Positions 27,922 through 32,790 of a stretch of DNA of 32,790 nt are shown piece by piece; position 1 is the first letter of the stretch, and every line of letters starts with the position of its first letter. Position numbers and translations under genes: made by a program. Source of the DNA: Allobosea sp. CS1GBMeth4 (GTDB taxonomy: Bacteria; Pseudomonadota; Alphaproteobacteria; Rhizobiales; Beijerinckiaceae); contig NZ_FYAS01000041.1 of the NCBI RefSeq assembly GCF_900185715.1, positions 1 through 32,790 of the forward strand, written 5' to 3'. The notes under the pieces were generated by a model. It did no database searches. It saw nothing but the letters and a program-made list of their open reading frames with translations, and was not told the DNA's origin.

Positions 27922-27995
27922 GGCAGTCGGCAGTGGGCGATAGGCAGTCGATAACGAAATCCGAACCGACTGCCTACTGCCGATTGCCTACTCCC
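27922..27995. repeat. Inverted array of 7-base repeat units
   Basis: Four units GGCAGTC, GGCAGTG, GGCGATA, GGCAGTC stand in tandem (27922-27949). After an 18-base spacer four inverted units GACTGCC, TACTGCC, GATTGCC, TACTCCC follow (27968-27995). The inner arms TAGGCAGTCG and CGACTGCCTA pair perfectly over ten bases around a 16-base loop. The right end overlaps the last codon and stop of the small gene at 27988-28314, so that gene's stop codon is part of the repeat. Confidence 0.85.
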
Positions 27996-28314
27996 CTTCT
28001 TCCTTCACGGGCGCCGGCGGCCGCGACGCCGCCTCGCCCGTCTCGTTCCAGAACCTGACCATCTCGCGCGTCAGCGCGGCATAATCCTGCGGCGAGAGCT
28101 CGACCCTGACCTCCCCCTCCCCGAAGGGCAGGATCAGCACGAAGCGGTGCGTGTCCTCGGCCCGCCGGCGGCGCAGTTCGATCACCCGCCCGGCGATGCG
28201 CCCGGCGAGCGGCACCGGCCGGCTCTCCGCCACCAGCTCCGAGCCCGTCGTCTTGCGCACCTCGGCGATGCCGCGCGCCACCCGCTTCGTCAGATCGGAC
28301 CAGTCATTGGGCAT
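27988..28314 (-). CDS. Conserved-looking small protein of unknown function
   Basis: A 108-residue soluble protein that I do not recognise. It starts MPNDWSDLTKRVARGIAEVRKTTGSEL, has an arginine-rich RVIELRRRRAEDTHRF strand and an acid-rich tail ending EEGE. It has no signal peptide or membrane helix and looks like a small alpha/beta domain. It is the next gene after gpsA in the same direction (33-base gap), which suggests co-transcription. The stop TAG lies inside the heptamer repeat, so the true C-terminus may have been changed by that repeat. Confidence 0.75.
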   Translation of the reverse strand: MPNDWSDLTKRVARGIAEVRKTTGSELVAESRPVPLAGRIAGRVIELRRRRAEDTHRFVLILPFGEGEVRVELSPQDYAALTREMVRFWNETGEAASRPPAPVKEEGE

Positions 28315-28347
28315 CGGATCTCGCGTCCTCCTGCTCCGGCTCGGTGT

Positions 28348-29352
28348 TCACGTCCGGTGTTCCGCCCGCACCGGCCGCGCCAGCAGCTCGGCGACCACGT
28401 CGCGCACGCCCGCCGTGCCGGCGATGACGGCCGCCACCGCCTCGGCGATCGGCATCTCGATCGCCCGCGCTCGCGCCATCTCGACCAGCACCGACGCGGT
28501 GAACGCGCCCTCGGCGAGCTTGCCGCCGGCCGCCTCGGCCGGCGTCTTGCCCCGCCCCAGCGCCTCGCCATAGGCGAAGTTGCGCGACTGCGTTGTGGCG
28601 CAGGAGAGCACGACGTCGCCCAGCCCCGAAAGCCCCATCAGCGTCTCCGGCCGGGCGCCATGCGCCTCGCCGAATCGGCGCAATTCCGCGAAGCCGCGGG
28701 CGACCAGCGCGGCGCGCGCGCTCTCGCCCAGCCTGAGGCCGATGGCGATGCCGGCGGCGATGGCGAGCACGTTCTTCGCCGCGCCGCCGATCTCGACGCC
28801 GCGCGGATCGTCGCTGTGGTAGAGGCGCAGCGTCGAGGAGTTGAGCGCTTCGGCCAGCATCCGCGCCAGGCCGCCATCGGCGCAGGCCAATGTCAGCGCG
28901 GTCGGCAGGCCATGGGCGATGTCGGCGGCGAAGCTCGGCCCGGACAGCACCGCCGGAACCGCCTGCGGCAGCGCCTCGGCGATGATCTGCGTGGTGAAGC
29001 GGCGGCTGCCTTGCTCGATGCCCTTGGCGGCGGAGATCGCCGGCAGGCCGTGCGGCAGCGCCGGCGCCAGCAGCGCGCAGACCGAGCCCAGCGCCTGCGT
29101 CGGCACCGCCAGGATCAGCGCCTCGACGGGCCGCAGCGCCGCGACGTCGGCGACCGGCTCGATCGCCTCGGGCAGCCTCGCGCCCGGCAACCGCGGCGCT
29201 TCGCGATGCTCGCGCAGGCTCGCCACGGTCGCCTCGTCGCGGGCCCAGAGCAGCACGCGCCGTCCGGCCCGGGCCGCGGCGAGCGCGAGCGCCGTGCCGA
29301 AGGCGCCGGCGCCGGCGACGCCGATCGTTTCGTAGCGGTCCTCCCCGCTCAC
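28348..29352 (-). CDS. gpsA: Glycerol-3-phosphate dehydrogenase [NAD(P)+]
   Basis: A 334-residue enzyme reducing dihydroxyacetone phosphate to sn-glycerol-3-phosphate for membrane lipid synthesis. The Rossmann start is [13 protein letters not shown] at about residues 11-23, followed by [35 protein letters not shown], the catalytic-lysine motif [14 protein letters not shown] and [11 protein letters not shown]. The start is GTG 29352, overlapping the tsaD stop in GTGA (29349-29352); the open frame far upstream is shadow. The tsaD-gpsA pair is a familiar alphaproteobacterial arrangement. Length is normal. Confidence 0.95.
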   Translation of the reverse strand: MSGEDRYETIGVAGAGAFGTALALAAARAGRRVLLWARDEATVASLREHREAPRLPGARLPEAIEPVADVAALRPVEALILAVPTQALGSVCALLAPALPHGLPAISAAKGIEQGSRRFTTQIIAEALPQAVPAVLSGPSFAADIAHGLPTALTLACADGGLARMLAEALNSSTLRLYHSDDPRGVEIGGAAKNVLAIAAGIAIGLRLGESARAALVARGFAELRRFGEAHGARPETLMGLSGLGDVVLSCATTQSRNFAYGEALGRGKTPAEAAGGKLAEGAFTASVLVEMARARAIEMPIAEAVAAVIAGTAGVRDVVAELLARPVRAEHRT

Positions 29353-30392
29353 GCTTGCGCCCTGAGTTCGTCGAGCGGCCAGCGCGGCCGCGCCACCGCG
29401 CCCATGTCGTCGACGAGGCCGAGGCGCAGCCGCTCCAGCCCGGCCCATGCGATCATCGCGCCATTGTCGCCGCAGAGCGCCACCGGCGGGGCGACCATCG
29501 GCAGCCCGGCCTCGGTCGCCAGCCGCATCAGGCCGTTGCGGATCTGCTGGTTGGCCGCGACGCCGCCGGCGGCCACCAGCGTCGTCGGCTTGATCCCGGC
29601 CTCGCGGCAGGCGCGCAGGCCGGCGCGCGTCCGGTCGACCAGCACGTCGACCACCGCCGCCTGGAAGGAGGCGCAGAGATCGGCGACGTCGCGATCCGAC
29701 AGGGGGGCGATCCGCTCGGCGACGAGCCTGACCGCCGTCTTCAGGCCCGACAGCGAGAAATCGGGCTTGGGCCGCCCGCTCATCGGCCGCGGGAATTCGA
29801 AGCGTTCGGGATCGCCGTTGCGGGCCTCGCGCTCGACCGAGGGGCCGCCCGGATAGGGCAGGCCCAGCATCTTGGCGATCTTGTCGAAGGCCTCGCCGAC
29901 CGCGTCGTCGATCGTGGTGCCGAGCCTGAGATAGTCGCCGACGCCGCGCACGGCGAGGAGCTGCGTGTGCCCGCCGGAGACCAGCAGCAGCAGATAGGGG
30001 AAGGCGAGATCGTCGGTCAGCCGCGCCGTCAGCGCATGGCCCTCGAGATGGTTGATCGCGATGAAGGGCCGCCCGGTGACCAGAGCGATCGCCTTGGCGG
30101 TGGTGAGGCCGACCATGACGCCGCCGATCAGCCCCGGCCCCGCCGCCGCGGCGACGCCGTCGATCTCGGCGGGCTTCATGCCGGCGGACTCGAAGGCGCG
30201 CGCCACGATCCGGTCGATCGCCTCGACATGGGCGCGAGCGGCGATCTCGGGCACGACGCCGCCATAGGCGGCATGCGCCGCGATCTGGCTCAGGACCTCG
30301 TTCGACAGGATCTTCGCTTCGCCGGAGCGTTCGACGCAGACGATCGCGGCGGCCGTCTCGTCGCAGGTCGTCTCTATGCCCAGAACTCGCAT
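29349..30392 (-). CDS. tsaD: tRNA N6-adenosine threonylcarbamoyltransferase
   Basis: A 347-residue Kae1/TsaD protein needed for the t6A37 modification of ANN-decoding tRNAs. It begins [18 protein letters not shown] and contains the iron-binding His115 and His119 (NHLEGHALT), [37 protein letters not shown] and [12 protein letters not shown] with a late [13 protein letters not shown] 30392 gives the conserved start; ATG 30398 would add Met-Ser and is equally possible. No good ribosome site is seen for either. It diverges from hemC. Confidence 0.95.
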   Translation of the reverse strand: MRVLGIETTCDETAAAIVCVERSGEAKILSNEVLSQIAAHAAYGGVVPEIAARAHVEAIDRIVARAFESAGMKPAEIDGVAAAAGPGLIGGVMVGLTTAKAIALVTGRPFIAINHLEGHALTARLTDDLAFPYLLLLVSGGHTQLLAVRGVGDYLRLGTTIDDAVGEAFDKIAKMLGLPYPGGPSVEREARNGDPERFEFPRPMSGRPKPDFSLSGLKTAVRLVAERIAPLSDRDVADLCASFQAAVVDVLVDRTRAGLRACREAGIKPTTLVAAGGVAANQQIRNGLMRLATEAGLPMVAPPVALCGDNGAMIAWAGLERLRLGLVDDMGAVARPRWPLDELRAQA

Positions 30393-30464
30393 GCTCATCG
30401 TAAAGTTGGGCGCAGCGCCCGCCCAATGGCCGGGGTGCGCGGTTTCGCGCGGGGATTTCCTCCG

Positions 30465-30470
30465 TATAGT
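30465..30470 (+). promoter_or_regulatory. Possible -10 box of the hemC promoter
   Basis: TATAGT matches the -10 consensus well and stands 68-73 bases before hemC. The -35 position (TTTCGC, 16-base spacer) is poor. Transcription would begin near 30477, just at the ATG at 30476, so a short leader containing the small open frame would result. The gap also holds the 16-base palindrome TGGCCGGCGCCGGCCA (30493-30508). Confidence 0.35.
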
Positions 30471-30491
30471 GCTGCATGAAGGAGAAGGCCA

Positions 30492-30536
30492 ATGGCCGGC
30501 GCCGGCCAACGGCGCGGAAGCGGAGACCTCGCCTAG
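30492..30536 (+). CDS. Candidate leader peptide upstream of hemC
   Basis: A 14-codon frame, [14 protein letters not shown], starts at ATG 30492 with a perfect AAGGAG (30479-30484) seven bases upstream and ends with TAG at 30534-30536, one base before hemC ATG 30538. hemC has only a distant GGAG (30522-30525), so coupling from the small frame could help it start. A second frame from ATG 30476 (21 codons) ends in TGA overlapping hemC ATG. Which is used, if any, is unknown; both could be chance in GC-rich DNA. Confidence 0.35.
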   Translation: MAGAGQRRGSGDLA

Positions 30537-30537
30537 A

Positions 30538-31497
30538 ATGACCGACATGCCGACCCCGCCACGCGAAAGCCGGCTCCCCGGCCGCTTCATCATCGGCACG
30601 CGCGGCAGCCCGCTCGCTCTGGCTCAGGCCAACGAATTCGCCAGCCGGCTCGGCGCCGCCCATGGCTGGGACGGCGCCGAACTGCCGCTCGACGTGATCC
30701 GCACCACCGGCGACGCCATCCAGAACCGGGCGCTCGCCGAGGCCGGCGGCAAGGGCCTCTTCACCAAGGAGATCGACGCCGCGCAGCTCGCCGGCACCAT
30801 CGACTTCGCCGTCCATTCCGCCAAGGACCTGCCGACCGCCCTGCCCCCCGGCCTCGTCGTCGGCGGCTACCTGCCGCGCGAGGACGTCCGCGACGCGCTG
30901 ATCACGCGCGGCATCGCGCGGCTTGCCGACCTGCCCCGGGGCGCGACGGTCGGCTCCGCCTCGCTGCGCCGCCAGGCCATCCTCAGACGTGCGCGGCCCG
31001 ATCTCGCGATCACCCTTCTGCGCGGCAATGTCGGCAGGCGGCTCGACAAGGTCGCGAGCGGCGAGCTCGACGCCACCCTGCTCGCGCTCGCCGGTCTGCG
31101 CCGGCTCGGCCTCGCCGATCGGGCGAGCGGCATCCTCTCGATCGAAGAATGCCTGCCGGCGGTCGGCCAGGGCGCCATCGCCATCGTGATTCGCGCCGGG
31201 GACCCGGCCGCTGCCGCGGCGCTTGGGCGCATCACCTGCCGCGACACCGGCCATGCCCTGGCCGCCGAGCGCGCCTTCCTGACCGAGCTCGACGGCTCCT
31301 GCCGCACGCCGATCGCCGGCCACGCCACCGTCGCGGGCGAGCGCCTGCATCTGCGCGGGCTCATCCTCTCGCCCGACGGCGCGGCCAGCGCCGAGGGCGA
31401 ACGCCATGGTTCGGTCACGGAGGCCGCGCAACTGGGAGCCGATCTCGGGCGCGAATTGCGCGCCCGCGCCCCGGCCGGCATCTACGACCCGGCCTGA
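30538..31497 (+). CDS. hemC: Hydroxymethylbilane synthase (porphobilinogen deaminase)
   Basis: A 319-residue enzyme joining four porphobilinogens into hydroxymethylbilane. Motifs are [14 protein letters not shown] at residues 18-31, KGLFTKEID at 72-80, catalytic Asp97 in [34 protein letters not shown] and Cys255 ([10 protein letters not shown]), which carries the dipyrromethane cofactor. ATG 30538 starts the protein; the longer frame from 30376 is antisense to tsaD and not used. HemD follows after 24 bases. A weak ribosome site and the leader frame just upstream suggest translational coupling. Confidence 0.95.
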   Translation: MTDMPTPPRESRLPGRFIIGTRGSPLALAQANEFASRLGAAHGWDGAELPLDVIRTTGDAIQNRALAEAGGKGLFTKEIDAAQLAGTIDFAVHSAKDLPTALPPGLVVGGYLPREDVRDALITRGIARLADLPRGATVGSASLRRQAILRRARPDLAITLLRGNVGRRLDKVASGELDATLLALAGLRRLGLADRASGILSIEECLPAVGQGAIAIVIRAGDPAAAAALGRITCRDTGHALAAERAFLTELDGSCRTPIAGHATVAGERLHLRGLILSPDGAASAEGERHGSVTEAAQLGADLGRELRARAPAGIYDPA

Positions 31498-31521
31498 GCG
31501 AAGCCCGCACGAGGAGGCGAT

Positions 31522-32790
31522 ATGCGCGTTTTGGTGTTCAGACCGCAGCAGGATGCCGAACGCAGCGCCGCAACCCTGCGCGAGCGCGGCAAGGATCCCG
31601 TGGTCGCGCCGCTGTTCCAGATCCTGCCGAGCGGCGAGAAGCCGCCGAAAGGGCCGTTCGACGCGCTCGTCCTGACCAGCGCCAATGCCGTGCCGGCGCT
31701 GGAACGCCTGCCCAAGGGTTGGCGTGCCAGCCTCCCCGCCTTCTGCGTCGGAACGCGAACGGCCGAGGCCGCCGGCGAGCTCGGCTTCTCCGCCCACAGC
31801 GCCCGCGGCGGCCGCGCCGAGTTGCTGGCGCTGATCCTCGAGCGCCTGCCCGGCGGCCGCAGGCTGCTCTTCGTCGCCGGTCGCGACCGGCATGAGGATC
31901 TGCCGGACCGGTTGCGCGAGGCCGGCCATGAGGTGACGGTCTGGACCGCCTATGAGGCCAGGGCGGTCGATGCGCTGCCTGCGGTCGCCGCCGACGCGCT
32001 GCGCGACGGCTCGGCCGACGCCGCCCTGCACTATTCGCCACGCAGCGCCCAGACCTTCCTCGATCTCGCCGGCCGGGCCGGGCTGGCGGAACAGGCGCGC
32101 GCTCTGCCGCAGCTCGCGCTCTCGGCCGAGATCGCCGCGCCGCTGATCGCCGCCGGCTCCGACACAGTGCTCGTCGCCGAGCACCCCGAGGAGGCCGCAC
32201 TGTTCGCCGCGCTCGACCAGCTTCCCGCTCGCACTCTGCTGAGCGGCGATGCTAAGGAGCCGGCAGCGACGGGCGACGAGACGAACGAGGACGGCATGGC
32301 GGCGGGGTCGAGCAGCGAACAGGGCCCGGCTGGCAAGCGCCGCAGCCGATCCGGCCGGACACCGCCGACCATCGAACTCGCGGCCTCGGACGCCGCCGGA
32401 ACGCCGGCGTCCGACGGGCCCGGCCGGGCAGCAGGCACGGCCGAGGCTGAGGCCGAGGCCGAGCGCACCGAAGCGGAGGCCGAAGCCGTCCTGCCGACCG
32501 AGGCGCTCCCCCGGGAATTCACGCCGCCGCCGGTGCCCGAGCACCAGCGGCGCTACAGCCTGCCGACCGTGGCGCTCGCCGGCCTGGCGGGCGGCGTCAT
32601 CGGCGCCGGCCTGGTGCTGCTGGGCCTGCGGCTCGCCGGCCCCGACGACAGCGCGCGGCTGACGGAACTCGCCAGGCGCGTCGAGACGCTGCAGGCGCAG
32701 AATGCCGCCCTGCCCGGCCGCGCCGCCCTCGAAGCCGTCGACCGCAAGGCGACGGCGGCAGCCGAGAGCGCCGCCAAGGCGAGCGGCGAG
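31522..32790 (+). CDS. hemD: Uroporphyrinogen-III synthase fused in frame to a Mic60/mitofilin-like membrane region (partial)
   Basis: The reading frame has no stop from ATG 31522 to the window end, 423 codons. Residues 1 to about 243 are HemD (MRVLVFRPQQDAERSAATLRE, ALVLTSANAVPAL, FCVGTRTAEAA, LLFVAGRD, ALHYSPRSAQTFL), which closes and inverts the last pyrrole ring. Then come an acid- and alanine-rich linker with a KRRSRSGRTPPTIELAA segment (about 270-286), a glycine-zipper helix (about 347-371, two GxxxG steps) and the start of a coiled coil. That part is like alphaproteobacterial Mic60, whose gene often follows hemD. AGGAGG-like GAGGAGGCG precedes the start. An internal ATG at 32296 with GAGG could give a separate Mic60. 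The end is beyond the window. Confidence 0.85.
   Translation, partial: MRVLVFRPQQDAERSAATLRERGKDPVVAPLFQILPSGEKPPKGPFDALVLTSANAVPALERLPKGWRASLPAFCVGTRTAEAAGELGFSAHSARGGRAELLALILERLPGGRRLLFVAGRDRHEDLPDRLREAGHEVTVWTAYEARAVDALPAVAADALRDGSADAALHYSPRSAQTFLDLAGRAGLAEQARALPQLALSAEIAAPLIAAGSDTVLVAEHPEEAALFAALDQLPARTLLSGDAKEPAATGDETNEDGMAAGSSSEQGPAGKRRSRSGRTPPTIELAASDAAGTPASDGPGRAAGTAEAEAEAERTEAEAEAVLPTEALPREFTPPPVPEHQRRYSLPTVALAGLAGGVIGAGLVLLGLRLAGPDDSARLTELARRVETLQAQNAALPGRAALEAVDRKATAAAESAAKASGE
32296..32790 (+). other. Mic60/mitofilin-like segment of the HemD frame, with possible internal start
   Basis: From ATG 32296 (GAGG five bases upstream) the frame reads MAAGSSSEQGPAGKRRSRSG, then PPTIELAASDAAG, an acidic linker, a membrane helix and a coiled-coil start. 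A basic N-terminus followed by PPTIDL-like sequence is how Rhizobiales Mic60 proteins usually begin, as I recall. Mic60 shapes inner-membrane folds. Just upstream, TAAGGAG (32253-32259) holds an out-of-frame TAA and a perfect ribosome site, followed nine bases later by in-frame ACG (32269), which looks like a decayed gene boundary. The segment is cut by the window end. Confidence 0.6.

Noticed and set aside
28348..32544. A 1398-codon minus-strand open frame including gpsA
   Set aside because: Only the last 334 codons, from GTG 29352, resemble a protein. The upstream part is antisense or out of frame to tsaD, hemC and hemD.

Overview
The window is very GC-rich, its intergenic gaps carry many palindromic repeats, and its gene set is typical of Alphaproteobacteria: a class I lysyl-tRNA synthetase, a SitABCD manganese/iron importer beside a divergent Mur/Fur regulator, tsaD-gpsA divergent from hemC-hemD, and a Mic60/mitofilin-like membrane segment after HemD. 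I infer a Rhizobiales (Hyphomicrobiales) chromosome, perhaps Bosea or a relative. The genus is a guess from gene content, not from a search. No phage, integrase, transposase, CRISPR, rRNA or tRNA gene was seen.

Layout. 1-4853 (+): a KdgF-like cupin, a three-gene TRAP transporter (DctP, DctQ, DctM) and a mannitol-dehydrogenase-family oxidoreductase form one operon, probably for uronate or related sugar-acid uptake and use. 5016-7806: an orphan family 3 solute-binding protein (+), then a DUF983 membrane protein and a MocR-type regulator (-). 8006-11103 (-): an ABC importer of the nitrate/sulfonate/pyrimidine class, with every intercistronic gap filled by palindromic repeats. 11306-14929: class I LysRS and a nitroreductase (+), then a cysteine dioxygenase (-) divergent from an Lrp/AsnC regulator (+). 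15043-19340: a fatty-acid oxidation block with thiolase and bifunctional FadJ-type enzyme (-) and a divergent enoyl-CoA isomerase-like protein (+). 19358-23457: sitABCD (-) and the divergent mur/fur gene (+). 23544-25352: a membrane diguanylate cyclase (+). 25366-28314 (-): acetyl-CoA synthetase, an EVE-domain protein and a small unknown protein. 28348-30392 (-): gpsA and tsaD. 30538-32790 (+): hemC and a hemD frame that runs without a stop into a Mic60-like transmembrane region and off the window.

How the genes work together. The first block imports and processes sugar acids. The fad block yields acetyl-CoA and Acs makes it from acetate, but the two are not adjacent. The Mur-like regulator probably controls sitABCD through TTGCAAATG-type sites in their shared promoter. 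The Lrp protein is placed to control cysteine dioxygenase. HemC and HemD make uroporphyrinogen III.

The most interesting observation is the in-frame HemD-Mic60-like fusion, with what looks like a fossil gene junction inside it. Next are the repeat-filled ABC operon, a small open frame with an ideal ribosome site ending one base before hemC, a bacterial cysteine dioxygenase with the cysteine of the animal Cys-Tyr cofactor, and an enoyl-CoA hydratase-fold protein lacking both hydratase glutamates. No intergenic gap exceeds 300 bases.
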